This document shows, in pieces, positions 1 to 5,183 of a stretch of 5,849 bases of DNA. This DNA comes from an uncultured Candidatus Saccharibacteria bacterium. GTDB taxonomy: Bacteria; Patescibacteria; Saccharimonadia; Saccharimonadales; UBA6022. The notes beneath the pieces were generated by a model that saw nothing but the letters and a program-made list of their open reading frames with translations, was not told the DNA's origin and did no database searches. Numbering within the stretch: position 1 is the first letter of the stretch; every line of letters starts with the position of its first letter. The translations under genes were made by a program, and so were the position numbers. The stretch lies in the NCBI GenBank assembly GCA_946479665.1, contig CAMLGO010000057.1, forward strand, positions 1 through 5,849, read 5' to 3'.

Positions 1-325
1 CTCCATAGACGCCCTCAACCTTCTTGTACCCTCCAGCCGAGGAGGCGACGGAGTGCCAGTATCGCGAGCCTGCACTGGTCTGCTGAGTCCAGGTGACACC
101 ACTGTCGGTCGAGGTATAGATATAGCCACTCTGCACGACCGCTGCTAGCTTGGTGCCGTCAGCCGAAGAAGCGACAGCATACCAGTTTTGCGAGCCGGCA
201 CCGACCTGCTGAGTCCATGTAGTACCACCGTCGGTCGAGGTATGGAGGTAGCCGCCAAGATCAGCCGCCACAACCTTAGAGCCATCGGCCGAGAAAGCAG
301 AAGATGTCCAGTTGCGCTGAGACGG
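1..325 (-). repeat. Tandem 126-bp coding repeats (42-residue propeller blades)
   Basis: The 12-base string GTCGGTCGAGGT on the plus strand occurs at 104-115 and again at 230-241, a period of 126 bp, with matching sequence between them (GAGTCCA, GCGAGCC and others). A diverged partial unit extends to about 325. The repeats are in phase with the reading frame and code for the TSTD-G-TWTQQ blades. High nucleotide identity between units suggests recent duplication or homogenisation, and makes this gene prone to copy-number change. Confidence 0.8.
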
Positions 326-481
326 CGTTCGTAGATTACTTTTTGTCCAATTGTAATCTATAAAAGTTTCGGCCAGTACTTGTCTGAGCGGCACGCTGAC
401 TGCAGTAATTGCAACTATACTTAATAGAATAATGTTACGCAGTCGTTCCGAGAAACGTCGCTTAATGCTTAATTGTTTCAC
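1..481 (-). CDS. Secreted/surface Ycf48/BNR-like repeat protein (N-terminal part, runs off the window)
   Basis: Reading leftward from a GTG at 481, an open frame of 160 codons continues to the window edge without a stop, so the C-terminus is missing. Residues 1-37 look like a signal peptide or signal anchor: a basic start (KRRFSERLR), a hydrophobic stretch at about 17-32, and VLA before residue 38. After it come repeats with the core TSTDGGTTWTQQ, at residues 81 and 123, separated by exactly 42 residues, preceded by a partial copy (SADGSKVVAADLGGYLH). This pattern is that of BNR/sialidase-type and Ycf48-like beta-propeller blades, which are usually exported. The GTG is chosen because GAGGTG lies about 7 bases upstream and the signal peptide starts right there; another in-frame GTG lies inside that ribosome site. 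The blade nearest the edge (SSAGGYKKVEGVYG) departs from the consensus. The ligand or enzymatic role cannot be told; an adhesin or envelope role is a guess. Confidence 0.85.
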   Translation of the reverse strand, partial: MKQLSIKRRFSERLRNIILLSIVAITAVSVPLRQVLAETFIDYNWTKSNLRTPSQRNWTSSAFSADGSKVVAADLGGYLHTSTDGGTTWTQQVGAGSQNWYAVASSADGTKLAAVVQSGYIYTSTDSGVTWTQQTSAGSRYWHSVASSAGGYKKVEGVYG

Positions 482-495
482 CCCTGTCACCTCTT

Positions 496-509
496 GTAGT
501 TTAAACTAC
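496..509. promoter_or_regulatory. Perfect 14-bp palindrome in the leader of the repeat-protein gene
   Basis: GTAGTTTAAACTAC is its own reverse complement over all 14 bases. It lies between the predicted promoter (551-578) and the ribosome site (about 488-493) of the leftward repeat-protein gene, two bases upstream of that site in transcript sense. It could be a dimeric repressor operator. As RNA it would make at most a weak stem. The function is inferred from position and symmetry only. Confidence 0.45.
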
Positions 510-550
510 TGGCTATATTGATTGGTTACACTTAGCCATTAAGCGTAATT

Positions 551-578
551 ATTATAGATTGTAATGTAGAAAGTACAA
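551..578 (-). promoter_or_regulatory. Sigma70-type promoter for the repeat-protein gene
   Basis: On the minus strand a perfect TATAAT (551-556) is preceded after 16 bases by TTGTAC (573-578), a weak match to TTGACA. The expected start near 544 gives a leader of about 63 nt before the GTG at 481, and that leader contains the 14-bp palindrome. Confidence 0.55.
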
Positions 579-616
579 TAAAGCTAGTGGTATCGTTGTG
601 AATACGACCTCCCGCC

Positions 617-632
617 ATACCAGTGGTATTAT
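617..632 (+). promoter_or_regulatory. Candidate extended -10 promoter with overlapping palindrome, upstream of the EEP hydrolase
   Basis: TGGTATTAT at 624-632 fits an extended -10 element (TG-N-TATTAT); no good -35 is visible. The 13-base interrupted palindrome ATACC-AGT-GGTAT (617-629) overlaps it, so a bound regulator would block RNA polymerase. The predicted start near 639 leaves a leader of about 50 nt that has no Shine-Dalgarno site; it contains a pyrimidine-rich run (CTTTTTACCTCCTCTTTC) instead. Confidence 0.35.
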
Positions 633-689
633 CCACTAGAAGACTCTTTTTACCTCCTCTTTCATTGCGATATTTGTTACGCTTACACT

Positions 690-1448
690 ATGAAAATCAC
701 TACTCTGAATCTCCAAGGTTTCGATAACTGGGAGGCTCGCATAGACCACATTCTCACCTATCTTAAACACGAGAAACCAGACGTTATTCTATTTCAAGAA
801 GTCGTGTTCCTGCCCGAGGTGGATGCCCGCAACCAAGTACAGCTCCTCAACGCGCAGCTCGGTTATCCTTATATGCAAACCGTCATCAGTCGGCTGCAGG
901 TCGGCCTGGAATATCCGACATACCGCGAAGGACTCGGTTGCCTAAGTCGGCATCCGATTGCCACTTCTGACACTATCGTCCTAAAACAAGCGTCTGACGA
1001 CGAACATCAACGCATCGTTCAGCTAGTCGATATCGCCACTGCCAGTGAGACGATTAAACTTGCCAATGTGCATTTCTCAATTACCGATTTTACTGATTTT
1101 GCCACCCCTCACCTCGAGGAGACACTCGCTATATTGAAGGTGCGGGGAGAAGAGCGGATTATCGCAGGCGATTTCAACCTCAATCATCTTGAAGAATCAG
1201 TCGAGCTCTGGGGCGACACCTATGAAGCCTCGACTAAATTTCCATACGTTTCCTATCCAAGCATGGAAAAACGGAACGACTACTTCCTCATCCCAAAGAG
1301 TTATTCATTTAAGACACTTGCCGTTTCCGACGATGAGCGCATTTCTGATCATAACGCCCTTACAACAACAATCGCAACACATTCGCTTCACCGCCTCTAC
1401 AAACAACAGCAAGCCAACCTTCTATCTCACATTCCCATACATGGATAA
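690..1448 (+). CDS. Endonuclease/exonuclease/phosphatase (EEP) family metal-dependent hydrolase
   Basis: A 252-residue protein with the full set of DNase I/ExoIII/sphingomyelinase-fold motifs: TLNLQG with Asn7, FQEV with the metal ligand Glu37, NVHFS with His128, AGDFN with Asp161 and Asn163, a KRNDYFL motif near 194-200, and the terminal SDHNAL with catalytic Asp220-His221. Family members cleave phosphodiester or phosphomonoester bonds in a Mg2+-dependent reaction; substrates range from DNA to phospholipids and inositol phosphates, so the substrate cannot be named. There is no signal peptide or membrane segment, so it is probably cytoplasmic. Its length is normal for a single-domain EEP protein and all key residues are present. 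It stands alone, divergent from the repeat-protein gene and closed by a strong terminator. No Shine-Dalgarno site precedes the ATG, but the conserved beta strand (KITTLNLQG) begins at residue 2, which supports this start. Confidence 0.88.
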   Translation: MKITTLNLQGFDNWEARIDHILTYLKHEKPDVILFQEVVFLPEVDARNQVQLLNAQLGYPYMQTVISRLQVGLEYPTYREGLGCLSRHPIATSDTIVLKQASDDEHQRIVQLVDIATASETIKLANVHFSITDFTDFATPHLEETLAILKVRGEERIIAGDFNLNHLEESVELWGDTYEASTKFPYVSYPSMEKRNDYFLIPKSYSFKTLAVSDDERISDHNALTTTIATHSLHRLYKQQQANLLSHIPIHG

Positions 1449-1452
1449 TCGT

Positions 1453-1490
1453 AAATAAGACTCACCAGTGCGTGAGTCTTATTTTATTGC
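1453..1490. terminator. Bidirectional intrinsic terminator
   Basis: AAATAAGACTCAC (1453-1465) pairs perfectly with GTGAGTCTTATTT (1472-1484) around the 6-base loop CAGTGC. The right arm runs into ATTTTATT. The U-rich end exists on both strands, so the hairpin can serve the hydrolase gene ending at 1448 and the convergent gene ending at 1505. Confidence 0.9.
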
Positions 1491-1504
1491 GTTAGCGTAA
1501 CGAC

Positions 1505-1912
1505 CTACGCAGCAGAAGGATTTGTTTTCGTGAGAGTTGCAAGCTTGGCAATTCCCCATGCGATAAGTGCATATACCGCAATAGCAACAAGGCTACTTAG
1601 CTCAAGTACGGACTGGCCATATGCAGGCACATAGTTGAAAATACCATAAAACGGTGCCGCAAAGATCTCACTTAAGGCATACACAAAATCAACGAATCCA
1701 CTATCTCTGTTTGCTCCAAGAAGAAGCAAGATAACACGGATGGCAAGCAGGGCAATGATGACCCCTGCGATATACCACACAACTCTCTTAAGGACGACTG
1801 AGCTACTCGCAGTACCCGTGCTTTGGACGGTTTGGCGTGTTACGTTCGCACCATCTTCCCGCTCAGTTGTTTCACGTACTTCGGTCGTTTGCTGTTCTTG
1901 ATCTTCATTCAT
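1505..1912 (-). CDS. YggT-like small membrane protein with a charged N-terminal tail
   Basis: A 135-residue protein. Residues 1-43 are hydrophilic and rich in Glu, Gln and Thr (for example EVRETTERED) and probably disordered. Two hydrophobic segments follow: about 44-66 (VVWYIAGVIIALLAIRVILLLLG) and about 104-126. Between them lies SGFVDFVYALSEIFAAPFYGIF. The pattern RVILLLLGAN, then F-x-x-F-V-Y-x-L-S, then APF-x-G-I-F resembles the core of YggT-family proteins, whose role is poorly defined (envelope or osmotic stress, neighbours of division genes). The assignment is by motif only. The start is well supported: AGGAG (1923-1927) lies 10 bases ahead of the ATG. It may be co-transcribed with the small gene ending 97 bp upstream, since no terminator separates them. 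A generic two-helix membrane protein is the alternative. Confidence 0.7.
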   Translation of the reverse strand: MNEDQEQQTTEVRETTEREDGANVTRQTVQSTGTASSSVVLKRVVWYIAGVIIALLAIRVILLLLGANRDSGFVDFVYALSEIFAAPFYGIFNYVPAYGQSVLELSSLVAIAVYALIAWGIAKLATLTKTNPSAA

Positions 1913-2009
1913 ACGAATTGATCTCCTACATTAAATTGTACATATAGGATACCACGATTCATGAAGTAAGAATATCATCCACCCCTACTAGGACTGACAA
2001 GAACAGAGG

Positions 2010-2165
2010 TTATTCAATTTCACTATCGTCAGGCAACGTGGCATGACGACTATTGATAAACTCTTGTAGTTCTTGACTGCTACGCTGACGATTCCAGGTA
2101 GCAAGGCCCAAGATATCGCTAATTGTGACGGCTTCGACGTTCGAGGCGTGCTGTTCAATTTCCAT
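2010..2165 (-). CDS. Small protein of unknown function, 51 aa
   Basis: An ATG at 2165 opens a 51-codon frame ending in TAA at 2010. The product starts MEIEQHASNV and ends LPDDSEIE; it is acidic at both ends with a mixed, probably helical middle (TISDILGLATWNRQRS followed by SQELQEFINSR). It has no cysteine, signal peptide or membrane segment. AGGA sits 9 bases before the ATG, and the upstream region is very AT-rich with a possible -10 (TACACT, minus strand, 2196-2201) but no convincing -35. The next gene leftward is the YggT-like protein, 97 bp on, same strand. I do not recognise the family. The ribosome site and the use of a stretch otherwise empty on both strands favour a real gene; conservation in relatives would settle it. 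Confidence 0.55.
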   Translation of the reverse strand: MEIEQHASNVEAVTISDILGLATWNRQRSSQELQEFINSRHATLPDDSEIE

Positions 2166-2293
2166 GTTGTTGTGTCCTGTTTGTTTTTATTGTTTAGTGT
2201 ATTTATTTAAGCATAAAAGTTATAAAAAAGCAATAGTATTTTGTACGAAAAACCTCCATTTACGCCCCTGTTTGGCTATTTAGCCTAGATACT

Positions 2294-2323
2294 TTGACCT
2301 GCATGAGTCGCTTATGGTATAAA
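2294..2323 (+). promoter_or_regulatory. Strong extended -10 promoter of the membrane protein/ATP-cone/flavoprotein operon
   Basis: TTGACC (2294-2299), an 18-base spacer, then TATAAA (2318-2323) preceded by TGG, which makes an extended -10. The predicted start near 2330 leaves a leader of about 26 nt. The only Shine-Dalgarno-like sequence, AAAGGT (2331-2336), is some 19 bases from the ATG at 2356. Confidence 0.75.
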
Positions 2324-2355
2324 TAGGTGTAAAGGTAGACAAAAAATAAACATTC

Positions 2356-3081
2356 ATGGACATATTTGGTTCACTCGCTATCGTCGCATTCGCCGGCCTC
2401 ATCCACGCCAGTTTTCAACTGAGCGTTAGCATGCTGAGCCTTATGAGCGGACACGCCATCGGCGCCAAGCGGTCACATACCAAACTTATGCGGCTTATCG
2501 GTGGGTTCATCTTCGGCGCTGGTGTCATGACGATGCTTCTTATCTCTTTTGCGGCGCTTGTCTTGCTCCACATCTTCGGCGATAAAAGCGCGCCGGAGCT
2601 TGCCTGGGTAGTGAGCTGTGGACTCTTACTCGGCGTAGGGGTTGCCGTTTGGCTGTTTTATTACCGGCATCAGAGTGGCACAACACTCTGGATTCCTCGT
2701 GGCGCAGCCGCCTATCTCAGCGAACGAACCAAGGTCACTAAACGGAGCGCCGAGGCCTTCGGCTTGGGCCTTACTAGCGTTGCCAGTGAGTTGCTCTTTA
2801 TTATCGCCCCTGTTGCCGTCAGCGCCCTCGTAATCATTCACCTGCCGCCCCTATGGCAACTTGCGGGCATTGGCATCTACACCGCCATCTCGCTTCTCTC
2901 GCTTCTCATCGTTAGCGTACTGGTTGGCAGCGGCCACAAACTCAGTACGATTCAGAAGTGGCGCGAAAAGAACAAAAGCTTCCTCCAGTTCTGCGCTGGC
3001 GCAGGCCTGCTTACCCTCGGCTTCTACCTCTATGTCAACCAAGTCCTTGCTATGAATGCCGTTTCTATGGGAGGTATGTAA
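2356..3081 (+). CDS. Six-helix integral membrane protein, LysE/CcdA-like architecture, function unknown
   Basis: A 241-residue, strongly hydrophobic protein with about six membrane helices: near 5-27, 45-75, 82-103, 135-160, 165-190 and 208-230, with basic loops at 36-46, 122-130 and 194-207. The arrangement of 3+3 helices, with polar residues inside the first and fourth helices (His17 in AGLIHASFQL; Glu145 in SVASELLFI), recalls the LysE/CcdA/NicO-type exporters and redox carriers. There is no CcdA-like cysteine pair: only Cys88 and Cys213, each alone in a helix. It is the first gene of a three-gene operon, and its 3' end carries the ribosome site of the ATP-cone gene, so translation is probably coupled. 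It may move a small molecule or cation, or anchor the cytoplasmic partner proteins. The start has only a distant ribosome site, but the first helix begins immediately after it. Confidence 0.75.
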   Translation: MDIFGSLAIVAFAGLIHASFQLSVSMLSLMSGHAIGAKRSHTKLMRLIGGFIFGAGVMTMLLISFAALVLLHIFGDKSAPELAWVVSCGLLLGVGVAVWLFYYRHQSGTTLWIPRGAAAYLSERTKVTKRSAEAFGLGLTSVASELLFIIAPVAVSALVIIHLPPLWQLAGIGIYTAISLLSLLIVSVLVGSGHKLSTIQKWREKNKSFLQFCAGAGLLTLGFYLYVNQVLAMNAVSMGGM

Positions 3082-3085
3082 GACC

Positions 3086-3367
3086 ATGAAGGCAATCGAT
3101 ATCGTCAAGCGAGCGGGAAGGCGGCCTAGTGAAGCTTTCCAGCGAGACAAGCTCCATGCCAGTATCGTTGCCTCTTGCCTCAGCGTCCGTAGCCCGGCAG
3201 GTGTCGCCGAATCGACCGCCAAGAGTGTCTGCGATGCGGTGATCATCTGGCTCGAAACCAAACCCGAAGTCACTAGCGCCGATATCCGCCGAGTTGCCAG
3301 CAGTACCCTAGAGCGATATCACCCCGAAGCTGCGTACCTATATAAACATCATCGCTTGGTCATATAA
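3086..3367 (+). CDS. Stand-alone ATP-cone domain protein, 93 aa
   Basis: The whole protein is a single ATP-cone domain: VKRAGRRPSEAFQRDKLHASI at about 7-27 matches the family's V-K-R-D-G-R-x-E-x-F-D-R-x-K-L-x-x-S-I signature, and TSADIRRVASSTLERYHPEAAYLYKHHR closes it. ATP-cones bind ATP or dATP as allosteric regulators, best known at the N-terminus of ribonucleotide reductase large subunits and in the repressor NrdR. There is no zinc ribbon as in NrdR and no catalytic domain. The start at 3086 is preferred over an in-frame ATG at 3056 because GGGAGGT (3069-3075) lies 10 bases ahead of it, and the earlier start would overlap the upstream gene. The frame begins 4 bases after the upstream stop and ends 12 bases before the flavoprotein, so the three are co-expressed. 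An adenine-nucleotide sensor for the neighbouring proteins is inferred. Confidence 0.85.
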   Translation: MKAIDIVKRAGRRPSEAFQRDKLHASIVASCLSVRSPAGVAESTAKSVCDAVIIWLETKPEVTSADIRRVASSTLERYHPEAAYLYKHHRLVI

Positions 3368-3379
3368 GGAGAACGAGTA

Positions 3380-4756
3380 ATGGCAAAAAAACCAACATTT
3401 GACTACGACCTCATTGTTATCGGAAGCGGCGCCGGCGGAAGCGCTGCTGCAACCATTGCCGCCCGAGCCGGCAAGCGCGTCGCAATTATTGAAGAAAATA
3501 CCTTCGGTGGCGAGTCTCCAAACTGGGGTGACGTGCCAACGAAAGCCCTGCTTCACGCTGCTCATTTATATGACGAAGCTAAACACGGCGCGCGCTTCGG
3601 CCTTCGCTCGGCTGCTATCGGCTACAATTACCCATCGCTCCAAAACTGGAAAGACCTTGCCGTTAAACGAACCGGTGCTGGTGGCAATCGCCGTTATTAT
3701 GAAGATCATGGCATTAGTGCCTTTAATGGCACCGCTCATTTTCTGAGTCCAAACGAGATCAGTGTCAATCGTCGCCACCTATCTGCTGCGCAATTTCTCA
3801 TTGCCACCGGCTCGCACTGGGAAGTGCCCGACATTATCGGCATGGATACCGTGTCGTACCTCACACCCCGCACGCTTCTCCAGCTGACACGCCCGCCAAA
3901 AAGTCTGTTTATTATCGGTGGCGGTAGCGTCGCCCTTGAACTTGCTCAGCTCATGGCCATCTTTGGTACAAAAGTCTACATTGCCGAAATTGCCTCTCGA
4001 CTCTTGCCGCACGAAGACAGTGAAGTCGGCGAACTGCTTGAGCGCGTACTTAAAGAGCAAAAGGGCGTCACTAGCCTCACTCAATCTCGTGTTATCTCTA
4101 TTCAAAAAGACGGGATCGGCAAACGTGTTACCTATTCTCGTGGCGGTCACGAAAAGTCAGTCCGTGTCGATGAAATTCTACTCGCAGCTGGACGTGCGCC
4201 AAGTGTCGACCTTGGGCTCGAGAATGCAACAGTTGCATACACACCAAAGGGCATAGAGGTAAATGATCATTTGCAGACAACCGCAAAGCACATCTTTGCC
4301 GCGGGCGACGTACTCGGGCGCAACAGCTACACACATTCGGCACTGCTCGAAAGCCGCATTGCCGCCAACAACCTGCTTCACAAGGAAAAGGCTACACCAG
4401 ACTACACAGCCACGCCTCGTATCACCTTCACCTACCCAGGCATTGCTTCGGTAGGCCTACGCGAAGACGATTGCATCAAGCGTGATCTGCCAATCAACAA
4501 AGCCATCGCACCCCTTAATATCATCGCTCGCAGTAATACTTCGGATTTCCGCGATGGATTCGTGAAGATTATTACCGACAAAAAAGGTGTCATCCTCGGC
4601 GCTACCATTGTTGCTCCGCACGCCGCCGAAATGGTTCACGAGCTTGCTCTCGCTATCAAGCACGGCCTAACCGCTAGCGATGTGGCTCAAACGCCACATG
4701 CCTTCCTTAGCTGGAGCGAAGCCATTCGCGTAGCCGCTACACGCTTATCACAATAG
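3380..4756 (+). CDS. FAD/NAD-dependent oxidoreductase, dihydrolipoamide dehydrogenase/mercuric reductase family, lacking the redox disulfide
   Basis: A 458-residue class I pyridine nucleotide-disulfide oxidoreductase by fold and length. FAD site: VIGSGAGGSAAA (13-24), acidic Glu38/39 ending the second strand, and FAAGDV (306-311). NAD site: IIGGGSVALELAQ (178-190), with Glu203 after strand KVYIAE, which favours NADH over NADPH. The dimerisation domain starts near 345. The normal GG-x-C-x-x-x-x-C-x-P-[ST]-K active site reads GGESPNWGDVPTK (43-55): the cysteines are replaced by Ser46 and Asp51. The C-terminal H-P-T-x-S-E is FLSWSE (442-447), with the catalytic His replaced by Phe442 and the Glu kept. 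The only cysteine is Cys365. So it should bind FAD and NADH but cannot pass electrons through a dithiol; transfer to a quinone, another acceptor or a partner protein is possible. AAGGAG (3366-3371), overlapping the upstream stop, lies 8 bases before the ATG. It is the last gene of the operon. Confidence 0.92.
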   Translation: MAKKPTFDYDLIVIGSGAGGSAAATIAARAGKRVAIIEENTFGGESPNWGDVPTKALLHAAHLYDEAKHGARFGLRSAAIGYNYPSLQNWKDLAVKRTGAGGNRRYYEDHGISAFNGTAHFLSPNEISVNRRHLSAAQFLIATGSHWEVPDIIGMDTVSYLTPRTLLQLTRPPKSLFIIGGGSVALELAQLMAIFGTKVYIAEIASRLLPHEDSEVGELLERVLKEQKGVTSLTQSRVISIQKDGIGKRVTYSRGGHEKSVRVDEILLAAGRAPSVDLGLENATVAYTPKGIEVNDHLQTTAKHIFAAGDVLGRNSYTHSALLESRIAANNLLHKEKATPDYTATPRITFTYPGIASVGLREDDCIKRDLPINKAIAPLNIIARSNTSDFRDGFVKIITDKKGVILGATIVAPHAAEMVHELALAIKHGLTASDVAQTPHAFLSWSEAIRVAATRLSQ

Positions 4757-4775
4757 CATCACCCCTGTAATAATA

Positions 4776-4804
4776 TTGACTTATTACGTCTAATGTGTTA
4801 AAAT
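4776..4804 (+). promoter_or_regulatory. Strong promoter of the 72-aa orphan gene
   Basis: TTGACT (4776-4781), a 17-base spacer, TAAAAT (4799-4804) with a TG-T extension: nearly consensus in both boxes and in spacing. Transcription should start near 4811. It begins only 20 bases after the flavoprotein stop, where no convincing terminator is seen, so some read-through from the operon is possible. Confidence 0.75.
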
Positions 4805-4811
4805 CCGCTAA

Positions 4812-4845
4812 GGTTCTCTACTTAAAAGAACCCCCAATAGAGAGG
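4812..4845 (+). promoter_or_regulatory. Foldable 5' leader with two competing hairpins
   Basis: GGTTCT (4812-4817) can pair with AGAACC (4827-4832). Alternatively TCTCTA (4815-4820) can pair with TAGAGA (4838-4843). The two stems share bases and exclude each other. The second takes up part of GAGAGGG (4840-4846), the likely ribosome site of the gene at 4856, and a CCCCC run (4831-4835) could also mask it. This is compatible with control at translation initiation, but the stems are short and the idea is inference. It matches no riboswitch class I know. Confidence 0.3.
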
Positions 4846-4855
4846 GTGTTAGATC

Positions 4856-5074
4856 ATGAAGGTTGTTAAGCTTGTCATTGACGGTGCGGACTCGACAGGC
4901 TCCGCGACGCTGACTATACCGTTGCCCGATGGCACTGGTATGGCCTGCCTGTTCGGTGCTGGTCGGGGACCCCACAATCTGTGGTTCAGCCAAGACCCAG
5001 ACGGCAACCAGATTGCCATTGGCCGCTCCGGCTCCCAGATGGTCGAAGCAATCATCTCCGCCGAACTCTCCTAA
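4856..5074 (+). CDS. Orphan small protein, 72 aa, singly transcribed
   Basis: The frame codes for a small acidic protein beginning MKVVKLVIDGADSTGSATLT and continuing with PLPDGTGMACLFGAGRGPHN, WFSQDPDGNQIAIGRSG and a helical end (SQMVEAIISAELS). The alternation of short hydrophobic strands and Gly/Asp turns suggests a compact beta fold. There is no signal peptide or membrane segment, and one cysteine (Cys31). Support for expression is strong: a near-consensus promoter, a ribosome site (GAGAGGG, about 9 bases before the ATG), and two hairpins after the stop. Its GC content is higher than that of the flanking spacers. A 101-codon frame on the opposite strand (4808-5113) would begin inside the terminator and has no signals. 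I do not recognise the family. Its isolated, well-promoted setting hints at an abundant small protein. Confidence 0.7.
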   Translation: MKVVKLVIDGADSTGSATLTIPLPDGTGMACLFGAGRGPHNLWFSQDPDGNQIAIGRSGSQMVEAIISAELS

Positions 5075-5080
5075 CAACAC

Positions 5081-5110
5081 CTGGCGGGCTGCGACCATGC
5101 AGCCCGCCAG
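5081..5110 (+). terminator. GC-rich 12-bp hairpin after the orphan gene
   Basis: CTGGCGGGCTGC (5081-5092) and GCAGCCCGCCAG (5099-5110) pair perfectly around GACCAT. It starts 6 bases after the stop. The tail is CAAAAACCCTCTC and not a run of T, so it may act as a pause or mRNA-end stabiliser, with the second hairpin at 5146 completing termination. Confidence 0.6.
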
Positions 5111-5145
5111 CAAAAACCCTCTCTTCTTTCATTGCATTATTTCAA

Positions 5146-5183
5146 CAAGAAAAATAGCTATCTTTCGATAGCTATTTTTCTTG
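5146..5183. terminator. Bidirectional terminator, 17-bp perfect stem
   Basis: CAAGAAAAATAGCTATC (5146-5162) and GATAGCTATTTTTCTTG (5167-5183) pair without a mismatch around TTTC. Each strand ends in a TTTTTC tract within the stem, so it can terminate the rightward orphan-gene transcript and the leftward tRNA transcript. Its right edge overlaps the last two bases of the CCA end encoded by the tRNA gene. Confidence 0.88.

Noticed and set aside
1..325. Possible CRISPR array from evenly spaced repeats
   Set aside because: The repeats are 126 bp apart, in reading frame, and the material between them is also conserved and codes for protein.
1189..1458. 89-codon plus-strand frame within the EEP hydrolase gene
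   Set aside because: It overlaps the AGDFN-to-SDHNAL catalytic region in another frame and has no signals of its own.
2274..2285. GGCT-ATTT-AGCC hairpin upstream of the operon promoter
   Set aside because: A 4-bp stem with no downstream T-run; not distinguishable from chance.
3056..3085. Earlier in-frame start for the ATP-cone gene
   Set aside because: It would overlap the upstream gene by 26 bases, adds residues outside the domain, and lacks a ribosome site; the start at 3086 has GGGAGGT.
2851..3273. 140-codon minus-strand frame opposite the membrane protein and ATP-cone genes
   Set aside because: Antisense to two well-supported genes, spans their boundary, and shows no family motif.
3779..4150. 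123-codon minus-strand frame inside the flavoprotein gene
   Set aside because: The plus strand codes for the conserved NAD-binding domain here; the antisense frame is a by-product of codon bias.
4767..4787. GTAATAA/TTATTAC hairpin as terminator of the three-gene operon
   Set aside because: Only seven A/T-rich pairs, no U-tract, and it overlaps the -35 box of the next gene; it is probably chance within promoter sequence.
4808..5113. 101-codon frame on the minus strand opposite the 72-aa gene
   Set aside because: It starts inside the GC-rich hairpin, has no ribosome site or promoter, and the plus-strand frame has complete expression signals.
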